DNA of 64,000 nt from JAAZKI01 sp012799905 (GCA_050949415.1 JBMNFR010000009.1:248001-312000), one strand, 5' to 3'; counted from the stretch's first letter, positions 33,638-43,499 are shown. Numbers and translations: made by a program. Notes: generated by a model from the sequence alone, not told the origin.

Positions 33638-34066
33638 TCACGGGCACGGCGTCACCCCTTTTTGCAGGATGATATTGCCGTACTTGCGCGTTTCGCCGGT
33701 ATGGACAATGCAATATGCCGTCCGAGCCAAGTCATAAAAGGCGAAGCGTTCGACAAAGTCAATCGCGCTTTGGCAATATCGCGCCACTTCTTCCGAGCAG
33801 CAGCGGACGTAGTCGGAATCAAGCGAATCGCCTGCCACCGGCGCCATCATGGCGACCGGATGGGGAACATACGCATCCAGCTCGAACAAGGGCAGAATTC
33901 CGCGCAGGAGTTCTGGAATGCCAAGGCCATCGGCCCGAATGACGCGCGGCCCGAGGGTATGCGAGGGAAAATGCGCGTCAGCCAGGACGAACTTGTCGCC
34001 ATGACCCATTTCCGCCAGGCTTTTCAGCAATTCGGGACTAATGCAGGGAGCAATGCCTTTTAACAT
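33638..34066 (-). CDS. fucU: RbsD/FucU-family sugar mutarotase
   Basis: 142 residues from the ATG at 34066; an earlier in-frame start would add an atypical 26-residue extension. Hallmarks are the N-terminal 'MLKGIAPCISPELLKSLAEMGHGDKFVLADAHFPS' with the catalytic His, and the C-terminal 'TGETRKYGNIILQKGV' with the conserved Tyr and Asn. FucU interconverts fucose anomers, RbsD ribose forms; the FucU type fits best (LADAHFPSHTLG). It suggests uptake of L-fucose, a common mucin sugar. Confidence 0.9.
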   Translation of the reverse strand: MLKGIAPCISPELLKSLAEMGHGDKFVLADAHFPSHTLGPRVIRADGLGIPELLRGILPLFELDAYVPHPVAMMAPVAGDSLDSDYVRCCSEEVARYCQSAIDFVERFAFYDLARTAYCIVHTGETRKYGNIILQKGVTPCP

Positions 34067-34206
34067 AGCGCCAACGACCTCTCGTCTGCCTTCAGGCAGC
34101 TGTACAGACAAACACGTTAGCCTGAATCGCGCCGACCCAGGCAAATCCCACCATGAAAATTTATCCTGGCAACGATGTTATGCAAATCGATCCCGGTTGA
34201 ACCGAG

Positions 34207-34301
34207 GCAATCGGTCACCGATTGATACTCGGAGTTCCGGCGAGGGGACTACGTCCATAGCAGCCGTCCACGACGTCCACCCTGTCCACCATGTCCACAG
34301 C
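34207..34301 (+). repeat. Repeat leader plus four GTCCACNNN nonamers
   Basis: AATCGGTCACCGATTGATAC and GGAGTTCCGGCG (leader module) with a shortened GGGGACTACG and then four exact-period GTCCACNNN units at 34266-34301. It lies in the 482-base gap between fucU and the large membrane protein gene. The remaining approximately 250 bases contain nothing recognised. Confidence 0.75.
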
Positions 34302-34548
34302 CACGGAACGTCGCTGCGGCTAAAAGACCACATGCAAGCCTAAACGACGTACGGTGCGCATACGGCAGTCATCGTCCACTTGTCCATCGCGGGTGGTTTT
34401 TTGTTGTACTTGGGTTACGTTAATGCAGCATTCGACATCAGCTCAAGGTCTGATTGGACGCTTACCCTACGACAGCCTGAAGCCCGGACTGCAAGCGCTC
34501 ATCCGCACATATTTTTGTTAGCCCAATTTTTGCACCCTAGCCATCCTC

Positions 34549-37500
34549 ATGAAAAAATTCTTTTCTCGACACTGGCCGGAAGCGCTTCTGGCCTTGGCTG
34601 TTTTTCTGGCGTTTGCGCCGTCGCTGCTGTTTCCGCCGCTGCCGCATTGGGATGATGGTTCCTCCATCCTCCTCAACCAACGCCTGGCCTTCAGTTGGGA
34701 GAACATCCGGCATTACGCGGTCAACGGTTTTCAGGGTCTGTACGCGCCCCTGACCATGTATTCTCTGATGTTAGACAATGCCTTGTTTGGCCAACACTAC
34801 GCTGGCTTCCATGCCATCAACATTGCGCTGCACTGCGGAGCGGCTCTGCTGCTGGTCAAAATTCTCCAGCATCTGGGCATCCGCCGAACCATCGCAATCC
34901 TGGCAGCCCTGTTGTGGGCAGTGCATCCACAGCGCATCGAATCAATCGTCTGGCTGACAGAACGCCAGGACGTGCTGTCCGGATTTCTGGCCATGGCCGC
35001 TGTCTATGTCTTCATGAAAACCCACGACCGGCACGGCAATTATTTATTGGCGACAATCCTGACCATCCTCTCCATCGCGGCCAAGCCCGCCACCGTCTTC
35101 CTGCCCCTGGTTTTTCTGGTCTACGTCCTCGCGAAAGGCGACTTAGCGCAAAGCTGGCGCAAGCTCATCTTGCCGGCGGCCTGCTGTGGATTCTATGCTT
35201 TTCTTGCCCTTACCATCAGCCAACGCCTGGCTTTGGGCAGCCCGCCCGCACAGCCGTCGCTGGCCCGCACCCTCAAGTTAGTCTCCCATAATGTCCTCTT
35301 CTACATCGCCAACACCGTTCTTCCCCTCAACCTCAACCCCGTCTATCCTCTGGTTGATTTCCATGACTGGTGGATCATCCCCGTGTTCATCGCGTTTTTC
35401 GCCGTCATCCTCGCCTGGTCATACTGGGCCGTGCGCGACGCCCGCTGGCTGCTGGGCGTATTCCTCTGCTTTGTCGCCGCCTGGCTGGCCATGTATGCGC
35501 CGAATGGCAACGGCATCATCTTCAATCCGGTTGACTATGCCGACCGCTACAGCTATGCCACTGCTGCCGTGCTGGTCGCGTTCACGGCCTTTCTGTTTGA
35601 CCGCATCATCGCCCGACGGCCAGCGGCGGCCAAGGTCATCCTGGCCTTAGTCGTCTTGCAGGCAGGCTTTGCCGCCATCCGCTTCAGCCAGTATCTGCCC
35701 CTGTGGAAAGATTCCAAGCAGCTCTTCACCCACGCCATCAATTCCCTCCCCGAGGGCGTCTCTCCTAATGATAAGGCCATCCACAACGTCGCCATCATTA
35801 GCCTGGACGGAAATGACGCCGAGCATCTGGAACGCGCCGCTCTGTTTATGCTTAACCGCTCGCTTAGTGAATTGGATAAGAACTCCCGCGTCACGGAAAG
35901 ACACCGCCAGTTTGGGGAAAACAACGGCATACTGCTCCTGACCGCCGCTAAGACCATGCAGCAAAAAGACGACGAGGCCCTCCGCCTGGCTGAAGCCTTA
36001 TACCTGCGCAACGGCGCCTATCTCCAATGCGACATGTTCGACCCGCAAACGACCATGCCCCGCCTCCTGAATCTCCTGACCGAACTGTTCTGCCGAAACA
36101 ATCGACGTGAAGAAGCCGCCCGGCTGCGGGCGGAATTCCCTAATCCCCTGCACCAAGAGCATGTCCACCCGTCCATTTCCAACAACATCGCCCGGCTCAG
36201 CTTCCTGCTGGGCGACTACCAGACTGCCCTGGCTCTCTGGCAACGGCTGGAAAAGCACCCGGAAAACCGGGACTACACCAGGGAACGGCTCCAGGAGACG
36301 ATGGCGGCTATCGCCTCGGCAGGTAAAATGCCCGGAGTGACCATGGACGCCAACGCGCTCTCGGGCTTCATCGCCCATGCGGACGATGCCGCTCCACTTC
36401 AATCGTCGACAATGGATGACGCGACCCGCCCCTTCCATGTTCGCGCCGTCCTGATGGCGATTTTGCTCTGCCTGTCTCTGTTGACCCTGACATTTGCCGC
36501 CGTTGCTCCGACGCATTTTCCCAAGGCCTGGCAGTTCACCGTCGACGTACTGCAACAGCACTGGCCAAAACTAGCGCTGGTCGCTGCCGTCTTTCTGGTT
36601 TTTTCGCCCACGCTGGCTTTCCCACCGCTGCGTCATTGGGACGATACCGTTTACATCACCAATAATCCCAACCTGCACTTTACCTGGCAGAACATCAAGC
36701 TTTATGCCCTCAAGGGCCACTTGGGTCTGTACACTCCCCTGACCATGTACTCCTTCATGCTGGATCAGGCGCTGTACGGCCATCACAATTATATCGGCTA
36801 CCATTTCACCACCATCGTATTGCAAAGCGTTGCCGCGCTTTTCCTCAGCCTCATCCTGCGCCACCTCGGAGTTCGCAAGACCATCGCCTACCTGGCCGCC
36901 TTTCTGTGGGCAGTGCATCCGCAGCGCCTGGAGTCTGTCGCCTGGCTGGCGGAGCGCAAAGACGTTTTGTCCGGCTGCCTGGGCTTGGCGGCTGTCTATG
37001 TCTTCATGAAAACCCACGACCGCCGGGGCAGGTATTTTTTGGCGGCAGCGCTGACCATCCTGTCCATTGCCGCCAAACCCGCCACTATCCTGCTGCCCGT
37101 AGTGTTTCTCGCTTATGTTTTCTATCGCGGCGACCTGAAGCAGACATGGCGTCGCCTGCTGCCGCCGGCGCTTGCCTACCTTGGCTTTCTCGGAACGGTA
37201 CTACTAACCACCCAGCGCCTGTCGCATGGCGATCCGCCCGCCATCGCGCCGCTGCCGCGCTTCATAGAGCTGATCTCACACAATGTCCTCTTCTATATTT
37301 CCAGCACTGTCTTTCCTGTCCATCTCAATCCACTCTATCCCTTGGTTGACTTCCACGACTGGTGGATCATCCCGCCCTTCATTCTCCTGGCTGTCGGCGT
37401 ATATGCCCTGGCTCGCTGGGCCGGTTTGGATCGCCGCTGGCTGCTGGGCAGCGTCCTCTGCTTTGGCGCCGCCTGGTGGGCCATGTTCGCTCCCAACGGC

Positions 37501-38553
37501 AACGGCATTCTCTTCAATCCGACCGATTACGCGGATCGCTACAGCTACGCCGCCGCCGCCGTCTTAGTCGCCTTCCTCGCTTTCCTCATCGACCGCGCCC
37601 TGCGCAAGCGGCCGTCCGGAACCCGATTCTTCGCCTTCCTGACCGCCGCCTACGCGCTCTTCCTAGCTTGGCAATTCTGGCATTATCTCCCGGTCTGGAA
37701 AAACGACACGGCGCTATTCACCTACGCCATCGAAACCGTCAAGCCCGGCGTTTACCCCAATGATAAGGCCATCCAGGCGTTGGCCGTCGTCTGTCTCGAC
37801 AACAACAATGCCGACCTGCTGGAAGGGGCGTCGCTGCTGATGTTAGAGCGGGCGCGCGGGCGCTTCGGCAAAGAGGCTCGGGATGGCGAATTAACCCAGG
37901 AGGCGCGCGAAAACTTCGGCATCATGTTCTTGTTTTGCGCCAAAGCAATGCAGGGCAAAGACATTGAGGCTCTGCGCCTGGCCCGGGCCATTTATGACCG
38001 TCATCAGACCTACACCGAGCTGCTCATGTATGACCCGCAGATGACCTTCCCCCGCTACATGAATCTGTTGACGGAGGTCTTCTGCCGCAACAACTGCGTG
38101 GAGGAAGCCGGAGTCCTGCTCGCTGAATTCGCTGATCCGATGAACCGCGAGTACGAGAACCCCAACATTTCCAACAACCTGGCGCGCCTTGCCTTCCTGC
38201 GCCAAGACTACCAGACCGCCCGTATCCTCTGGGAAAAGCTAGCGGCGTCAAAGTTCAACAACGCCTACGTCCAGGCGCGTCAACAGGAACTGAATGCCAT
38301 CATCGCCGCTCTGCCGCCGGAACAGGCCGCCCAGGCCATGGCGCCGCCGCCACCGCCGCTATCCGAAGCGGAACGCGGCGCCGGCCTGGCTGATCCAACG
38401 GAAAAAAAGGCGACGCCGGCGGAACTCCGCAGCAACTACCGGAAAACCGCTGCTTGCGCCCTGCTGATGGTCGCCTGCCTGGTCTATATGGCGGCGATGA
38501 CCGCTGTCGACATGGCGCGCCGCCGGGGAGAACGACGCCCGGAATGCGCGTAA
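34549..38553 (+). CDS. TMTC-like GT-C membrane glycosyltransferase, complete tandem duplication
   Basis: 1334 residues. Two homologous halves (about 1-660 and 668-1330) each begin HWP, carry the acidic HWDD after the first membrane helix (the GT-C catalytic position) and keep the same blocks: LYxPLTMYSxMLD, LWAVHPQRxES, ERxDVLSGxL, AAVYVFMKTHD, ILSIAAKPAT, VDFHDWWIIP, and NPxDYADRYSYA. Each has 9-11 membrane helices and a soluble helical, TPR-like tail with SPNDKAI/YPNDKAI and FCRNN. TMTC/DUF1736 proteins transfer mannose from lipid-linked donors. A 32-bp stretch is identical between halves at 34999 and 36991, exactly 664 codons apart. No SD. Standalone gene. Confidence 0.85.
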   Translation: MKKFFSRHWPEALLALAVFLAFAPSLLFPPLPHWDDGSSILLNQRLAFSWENIRHYAVNGFQGLYAPLTMYSLMLDNALFGQHYAGFHAINIALHCGAALLLVKILQHLGIRRTIAILAALLWAVHPQRIESIVWLTERQDVLSGFLAMAAVYVFMKTHDRHGNYLLATILTILSIAAKPATVFLPLVFLVYVLAKGDLAQSWRKLILPAACCGFYAFLALTISQRLALGSPPAQPSLARTLKLVSHNVLFYIANTVLPLNLNPVYPLVDFHDWWIIPVFIAFFAVILAWSYWAVRDARWLLGVFLCFVAAWLAMYAPNGNGIIFNPVDYADRYSYATAAVLVAFTAFLFDRIIARRPAAAKVILALVVLQAGFAAIRFSQYLPLWKDSKQLFTHAINSLPEGVSPNDKAIHNVAIISLDGNDAEHLERAALFMLNRSLSELDKNSRVTERHRQFGENNGILLLTAAKTMQQKDDEALRLAEALYLRNGAYLQCDMFDPQTTMPRLLNLLTELFCRNNRREEAARLRAEFPNPLHQEHVHPSISNNIARLSFLLGDYQTALALWQRLEKHPENRDYTRERLQETMAAIASAGKMPGVTMDANALSGFIAHADDAAPLQSSTMDDATRPFHVRAVLMAILLCLSLLTLTFAAVAPTHFPKAWQFTVDVLQQHWPKLALVAAVFLVFSPTLAFPPLRHWDDTVYITNNPNLHFTWQNIKLYALKGHLGLYTPLTMYSFMLDQALYGHHNYIGYHFTTIVLQSVAALFLSLILRHLGVRKTIAYLAAFLWAVHPQRLESVAWLAERKDVLSGCLGLAAVYVFMKTHDRRGRYFLAAALTILSIAAKPATILLPVVFLAYVFYRGDLKQTWRRLLPPALAYLGFLGTVLLTTQRLSHGDPPAIAPLPRFIELISHNVLFYISSTVFPVHLNPLYPLVDFHDWWIIPPFILLAVGVYALARWAGLDRRWLLGSVLCFGAAWWAMFAPNGNGILFNPTDYADRYSYAAAAVLVAFLAFLIDRALRKRPSGTRFFAFLTAAYALFLAWQFWHYLPVWKNDTALFTYAIETVKPGVYPNDKAIQALAVVCLDNNNADLLEGASLLMLERARGRFGKEARDGELTQEARENFGIMFLFCAKAMQGKDIEALRLARAIYDRHQTYTELLMYDPQMTFPRYMNLLTEVFCRNNCVEEAGVLLAEFADPMNREYENPNISNNLARLAFLRQDYQTARILWEKLAASKFNNAYVQARQQELNAIIAALPPEQAAQAMAPPPPPLSEAERGAGLADPTEKKATPAELRSNYRKTAACALLMVACLVYMAAMTAVDMARRRGERRPECA

Positions 38554-38594
38554 GCGTAAAGTCGGCCGCCCCCCTCTCTCCGGCGCCGATGGCG

Positions 38595-39641
38595 TCATCT
38601 GCCAAAGAAGAAGGGCTTGCCGGCGCGGGCTGATTCATAGATGCCGCAGATCAGCTCAATGGCCCGTCGACCTTCGCGGCCATCCAGGAAGGGCCTGCGG
38701 CCGGTCAGGATGGCATCCGCCAAGTCATCAATCTGCATGGCGTGGCCATCGCTTGAGATATTCATCGGCGCCCGTCCTCCAGCGGCATTGACCGGGCCGA
38801 ACAATTCGTTGATAATCGTCTCATCTTCTGGCAGCGGATTAGCGAATTCCCAACGCGTTATCTTATTTTCCTCAAAGGCGACGGTTCCGGCGCTGCCGGA
38901 GAATTCGAGCCGGCGCGGGAATCCCGGTGCGCAGGACGTGCTTACTTCGACGGTGCCGAACGACCCGTTGCGGTATTTGATGGCGGCGCAGAGGTTATCT
39001 TCCACTTCGATGCTGTGAGTCAGGGTGCCGGAAAACGCAAAGACTTCCTTGGGCGCCCCGTTGATGTAGATAAGCAGGTCGATGGTGTGAATGGCCTGGT
39101 TCATCAGCGCCCCGCCGCCATCGAGCTTCCAGGTTCCGCGCCAGGACGAGCCGCTGTAGTAGGCGGTGTCGCGGAACCAGCGCATCTGCGCACTGGCCAA
39201 CACCATACGACCAAACCGACCGGCCTGCATGGCCTGCTTGACCAGCTGCACCGGCTTGGAGAAACGACTCTGAAACACCGGTGACAGCAGCACGTTGTTG
39301 GCATCGCAGGCCGCGATGATCGCGTCAACCTTGTCCAAAGTAATTTCCAGCGGCTTTTCGCACATAATATGCTTGCCAGCCTCAGCCGCCGGGATGGCCA
39401 CTTCGGCGTGCAGCCCCGAAGGCACCGCAATGGTCACCGCCTGAATCTCGGGATCGGCCAGCAAATCCTCGTATTTCTGGTAGCAGCGCACGCCATATTC
39501 CTTTGCCATCCGTTCGGAAGCAGCGGGATTGGCGTCGTAGACTCCGACCAGATAACACTTCGGCGACTTCTGCATGGCCTTCGCGTGAAAGCTGGAAATC
39601 ATGCCAGCGCCAATAATGCCAAAACCGACTTTTGCACCCAT
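38595..39641 (-). CDS. Gfo/Idh/MocA family oxidoreductase
   Basis: 348 residues. Nucleotide-binding loop FGIIGAGMISSFHA (8-20), conserved CEKPLE (94-99) and the substrate-domain motif 'DGGGALMNQAIHTIDLLIY' with the catalytic His/Asp. GAGGTGA lies before the ATG. The pattern is close to myo-inositol dehydrogenase-like and sugar dehydrogenase subfamilies. The next gene upstream on the same strand is a second, more divergent family member, with 131 bases between them, so the two may act on the same sugar. Confidence 0.9.
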   Translation of the reverse strand: MGAKVGFGIIGAGMISSFHAKAMQKSPKCYLVGVYDANPAASERMAKEYGVRCYQKYEDLLADPEIQAVTIAVPSGLHAEVAIPAAEAGKHIMCEKPLEITLDKVDAIIAACDANNVLLSPVFQSRFSKPVQLVKQAMQAGRFGRMVLASAQMRWFRDTAYYSGSSWRGTWKLDGGGALMNQAIHTIDLLIYINGAPKEVFAFSGTLTHSIEVEDNLCAAIKYRNGSFGTVEVSTSCAPGFPRRLEFSGSAGTVAFEENKITRWEFANPLPEDETIINELFGPVNAAGGRAPMNISSDGHAMQIDDLADAILTGRRPFLDGREGRRAIELICGIYESARAGKPFFFGR

Positions 39642-39772
39642 TAAATCACCTCATCTTTCGTTACAATACATGTTTTTTAATCTTAACTTAATAGCAGCTG
39701 CGTTTCAGACTGGAAGGTGTGGGGACGGGCTAAGGACTCGCAAGCAGCTTCTGCTGATGCCGCAGCCATGCT

Positions 39773-40963
39773 TCAGACTCTTCCTCCGATGCAAGGCGTG
39801 ATTTTTTCCACCGGAATCGGCAGCGTCTGCCTCAATTCGATGGACTCAATCGCCCGTTGAGCCAGGTAGGTCGAGATAAATCCATCCAGTTCGTCACACG
39901 GCGAGGGCTGGTTCAGGAGGATAGCCTGGACAAAGGCGTCGAGCATGTGCTTATGCCCCTTATCGACCAGGAATGGCACGTCTTGCTCAAGCTGTTTCAG
40001 TCCCTGGGTGGCAGCTTGCGTGCGCTCTTGGTACTTGCGCAGATAGGCATCAAAGCCTTCGCCCTTGACCTTACCGCTGTAATGCTGCATGGGGAACGTC
40101 TCGGCGACAGCGCCCGGGATGCCGTAGTAGTTGTTTTCGACAAAGAACAAACTGCGCATCAACGACGCCTTGGCTGTGACTTCGAACAATTCCTTGGGAT
40201 AGTCAAACGTCCCAAAACAGGAAAAGGTCAAGGTCATGCTATCGCCGCCGCTGAATTTAAGGTGGATGCCATGCGACAGCCGTGACGACCCCCAGGCCGT
40301 GATTTCCACCGGCCGCTGCGGGGCGAAGAACCAGCAAGCCAGGTCAAGCCAATGCACAGACTCGCCGATAATCTCCCCGCCGCCGGTGAGGGGATTGAGA
40401 TGTCCGAGGCCGTAGGAAGCGCTTTCGTCCTGGATGCGGATGAGCAGATGCGTCTGATCCTCTTCCGGCAGCATGGGGCGCTGCTGCTCCATGTAGCGCC
40501 AGGCCGAATGGCGCGGCGCCGCCACCTGGGCCTGCCAGGCTTTCTTCAACGCCTGCAAAGCCGGGGCCATGCGCCGGTTCAGGTCAACGCACAACTTGAC
40601 CTGATGAGTCCGCACCGCCTGCATAATCCGGTAGGCTTCGTCATCATGCATGGCCATGGGCTTTTCACAGAAAATATGCTTTCCCGCCTGGGCGGCCGCC
40701 TCAATAATTGGCAGATGCACCTCGTGCGTGGTTGCAATCTTGATCAAGTCGACTTCCGGGTCTTTGACGATCGCCATGAAATCGTCCGTCACTTCGGGGA
40801 CGCCAAAGTGCTTGGCTGCGGCCTGAGCCCGGTCAAGCTGCACATCGCAGGCCCATTTCAAACGCAGCTGCGGATGACGGGACAGGTTGGGAAAGTCCTG
40901 CGCCCAAGAGAATTTTCCACAGCCGATCTGGGCTGCGACAAGTTGTTTTTTCTTTGTTGCCAT
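39773..40963 (-). CDS. Gfo/Idh/MocA family oxidoreductase, divergent
   Basis: 396 residues. The nucleotide loop reads AQIGCGKFSWAQDFP, with Cys and Lys in place of the usual Ala/Gly, and EKPMA is at 100-104. 'TGGGEIIGESVHWLDLACWFF' supplies the substrate His/Asp. It is about 50 residues longer than its neighbour, mainly in the C-terminal domain. No clear SD. A family oxidoreductase for a sugar or inositol derivative; cofactor and substrate unknown. Confidence 0.85.
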   Translation of the reverse strand: MATKKKQLVAAQIGCGKFSWAQDFPNLSRHPQLRLKWACDVQLDRAQAAAKHFGVPEVTDDFMAIVKDPEVDLIKIATTHEVHLPIIEAAAQAGKHIFCEKPMAMHDDEAYRIMQAVRTHQVKLCVDLNRRMAPALQALKKAWQAQVAAPRHSAWRYMEQQRPMLPEEDQTHLLIRIQDESASYGLGHLNPLTGGGEIIGESVHWLDLACWFFAPQRPVEITAWGSSRLSHGIHLKFSGGDSMTLTFSCFGTFDYPKELFEVTAKASLMRSLFFVENNYYGIPGAVAETFPMQHYSGKVKGEGFDAYLRKYQERTQAATQGLKQLEQDVPFLVDKGHKHMLDAFVQAILLNQPSPCDELDGFISTYLAQRAIESIELRQTLPIPVEKITPCIGGRV

Positions 40964-41115
40964 AATGGATGTGGCTTTCTGGTGTTACGGCCGCTAAGCA
41001 TGGCCCGGGCGGGAAAACGGGCAGGGTCGAGAGGAATTCATACAGTATTCGCAAAAATGGCAAATTTCAAATAAAGCAATGGGGAATCGCCCGGGCGGCA
41101 GTGGGCGTTCTTTTA

Positions 41116-41310
41116 GGGGCGAGGGGCGAGGGGCTGAATGCTGAATGTTGAATGTTGAATGCTGAATGCTGAATGTTGAATGCTGAGGCGCATTTCATAA
41201 TTCATAATTCATAATTCATAATTCGTAAGGGGCGAGAGTGTGCTTGGACTGCGCTTGTCTGCTATGTCCTTAGGGTGGACGGAGAGTCCACAAGCTAATT
41301 TATGTGTCAC
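41116..41310 (+). repeat. Composite heptamer array (GGGGCGA / ATGYTGA / ATAATTC)
   Basis: In order: two GGGGCGA units, seven ATGCTGA/ATGTTGA units, GGCGCATTTC, four ATAATTC units, GTAAGGGGCGA, then GAGTGTGCTTGGACTGCGC, a GGTGGACGGAGAGTCCAC hairpin and TTTATGTGTCACCC. All tandem parts have a 7-bp period. The same order occurs at 52497-52651 and, inverted and multiplied, at 60142-60785. Confidence 0.9.
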
Positions 41311-41341
41311 CCTTCCAGGGCGCGTGAGCCGCAGTGTTCGA

Positions 41342-43366
41342 AACTAAGTCAAGCATTTTAGAAAACGGTGAGGTCAAGAGAAAGGAGGGTCAACGAATAC
41401 GACCAAATCCTACCTGTGCGGTTCCGCGACCGTACAGAAACCGTTGCTCGAACTCACAAACAAGGTGATGAGGTAAGCAACTAGGGCGACACCCACGGAG
41501 ACGTTCCGAAGAAGGGGTCGTATCGAAGGAGCCAGGCAACGGCACTCTTGAGGATGGCATTTAGGTCTGGTTGTGTGTGCGAGCCACCGCCCTTAGGCGA
41601 AGCACTGGGATTCCCCCGAGTCTCTCTCCCGTGGACACAGCGGTTACCGCGGGCGAACCTGCCGGATGCAACGGGCTATCATCAAAGGAAAATGGTTTCG
41701 AGACATGACCGGTGAAAGTCTCACAGTGTCCGCATGGGAGCGGTAGACCTAGTACTATAAGTGTTACGCGAAAGGTCGGGTCGAAGCATTGGTTTGGGGA
41801 ACGTGCCTAACGGCCCCTAATTTGGAGATGGCAGCAGAGTCGGAGTAGTCGGGGAAACGCAACACCCGATGAAAGACAAAACCGAAAAGCAACGAGGAAG
41901 CCAAAGGCAGACCACGGGACAAGTTAGCAAATGCGCAGTGGGCTACAAAATGTCCAGCCTGGTTCTTGCGGGCGAAACGCAGCAGCTAAGAAACAGTCTC
42001 AAAACATGCCGGAGGTGACCGCGTGACAACATCGACGTGAAAGGCTAACCATGCCAAAAATCATCAAAGCACACTCATTGACCGGGCGCATAACCCCCGA
42101 GTTGATGAGGCAGGCTTTCAAGACTGTCAAAAGAAATCGTGGAGCGGCGGGAGTAGACAAAGTCAGCGTGGGAATGTTTGAGGCGAACCTTGACGCCAAC
42201 TTGGAAGCACTCATGCGCGACCTCAAAGGCGGAACGTTTCAGACCAGACCACTGCGCCGCGTCAACATCCCAAAGCCGGGAAGCACGAAGACCCGCCCAC
42301 TGGGCATTCCAATCGTGCGAGACCGGGTGGCGCAAGAAGTCCTGAGAAGACTTCTGGAACCCATTTTTGAGCCGATATTCCACGACGCATCCCACGGCTT
42401 CCGAAAAGGGCGCGGCTGTTACAGTGCCATTGAGCGGGTATTGGAGCTTCACGAGCAAGGTTTCCGGCATGTGCTGGATGCCGACATCAAGGGCTTCTTC
42501 GACAACCTCCCGCACAAGGTAATTATGAACGCCGTATGCCAGCGCGTAGCGGACGGGAACATCCTTGACATTGTGGAGAAATTCCTCAAAGCCGGAGTCA
42601 TGGAGGACGGCGTGTTCAAGCCGACGACAATCGGCACGCCACAGGGCGGGGTCATCTCGCCGCTACTGGCAAACATCGTCCTCAATCAAATGGACTGGGC
42701 ACTGGCTGAAGCCGGGTATCAGCATGTCAGATACGCCGATGACTTCGTGGTGCTCGGAAGGACAAAGGCCGAGACGCAAGAAGCCCTTGAGGTCGTCAGG
42801 CAATGCCTGTCCCAGCTCGGGCTACAGCTGAGCGAGGAAAAGACAAGGCTGACAACATACGGCAAAGGGTACGAATTCCTTGGATTTCGCCTTTCCGTAC
42901 AATCGCGCCGAATGCGCAGAAAGTCATGGGAGAAGTTTCTAGACAAAATCAGGGAGATAACCGAACGCAAGCGAAACTTAGACGAAACCGTAATCAAGAA
43001 GCTGAACCGAGTTATACGGGGAACGGCGAACTACTTTGCGCAACCCTTCGCAACCTGTCGGTGGCAATTTCAAAAACTGGATTCGTGGATTCGCATGAGA
43101 CTGCGAGCCATGAAGAAGAAGAGAAAGAACTACGGCGACAACCGACGAATTAGCGTAAGGTACTTCTGCCAGAAACTTGGGCTTTTGACACTTGAACAAT
43201 TCTGCACGTACAGAGATGAAAATGGTGAAACGCGGCGAGTTGTCCCACGAAACGTGGCAATCTGAGTAGGGGTAGCCCAGTGCCAGACCGGCACGCTGGT
43301 AAATATGGGGAATTGACCCCATCGCTACAACGGGGAGGTAGAGGCTCATAACCTCTACCTTACCCA
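41342..43366 (+). mobile_element. Group II intron-like retroelement (boundaries approximate)
   Basis: About 700 bases of GC-balanced, stem-rich non-coding sequence precede a reverse transcriptase gene, as expected for intron RNA domains I-IV, and about 100 bases follow it. GTGCG at 41416-41420 is a candidate intron 5' end, and an AGGTAGAGG/CCTCTACCT hairpin near 43340 is a candidate domain VI. I could not identify a clear domain V, so boundaries and activity are uncertain. The element sits between repeat modules (41116-41310 and 43367-43437). It accounts for most of the 1087-base gap before the reverse transcriptase. Confidence 0.55.
42051..43265 (+). CDS. ltrA: Group II intron-type reverse transcriptase/maturase
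   Basis: 404 residues. RT blocks in order: 'RNRGAAGVDKVSVGMFEANL', 'TRPLRRVNIPKPGSTKTRPLGIPIVRDRVAQ', 'HGFRKGRGCYSAI', 'DADIKGFFDNL', 'TPQGGVISPLLANIVLNQMD', and the catalytic YADD at 228-231. A maturase (GIIM) domain follows (NRVIRGTANYFAQPF...FQKLDSWIRMRLRAM). There is no HNH endonuclease domain, as in intron classes that use the replication fork or terminator hairpins. It would splice and reverse-transcribe its host intron. The frame is intact. Confidence 0.92.
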   Translation: MPKIIKAHSLTGRITPELMRQAFKTVKRNRGAAGVDKVSVGMFEANLDANLEALMRDLKGGTFQTRPLRRVNIPKPGSTKTRPLGIPIVRDRVAQEVLRRLLEPIFEPIFHDASHGFRKGRGCYSAIERVLELHEQGFRHVLDADIKGFFDNLPHKVIMNAVCQRVADGNILDIVEKFLKAGVMEDGVFKPTTIGTPQGGVISPLLANIVLNQMDWALAEAGYQHVRYADDFVVLGRTKAETQEALEVVRQCLSQLGLQLSEEKTRLTTYGKGYEFLGFRLSVQSRRMRRKSWEKFLDKIREITERKRNLDETVIKKLNRVIRGTANYFAQPFATCRWQFQKLDSWIRMRLRAMKKKRKNYGDNRRISVRYFCQKLGLLTLEQFCTYRDENGETRRVVPRNVAI

Positions 43367-43437
43367 CTGATACATAAACACCGTTCTGAAGAAAATCTTT
43401 CCCAAAGAACAAGAAGTTGGCGGATAGTAGCGCAAAA
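43367..43437 (+). repeat. Tail element, partial copy 5
   Basis: GATACATAAACACCGTTCTGA followed by CCCAAAGAACAAGAAGTTGG and CGGATAGTAG, the 3' part of the 150-bp family. It starts about where the retroelement ends, so the intron may have inserted beside or inside a repeat. Confidence 0.75.
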
Positions 43438-43499
43438 CGTACGGCTGCCGAAGGCTGAACTGCCAGGGATGAACCGTGATGATTTTGCCTGCCGGCGAG

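Noticed and set aside
43315..43350. Intrinsic terminator after the reverse transcriptase
   Set aside because: The AGGTAGAGG/CCTCTACCT hairpin has no T-run; it is mentioned only as a possible intron domain VI.
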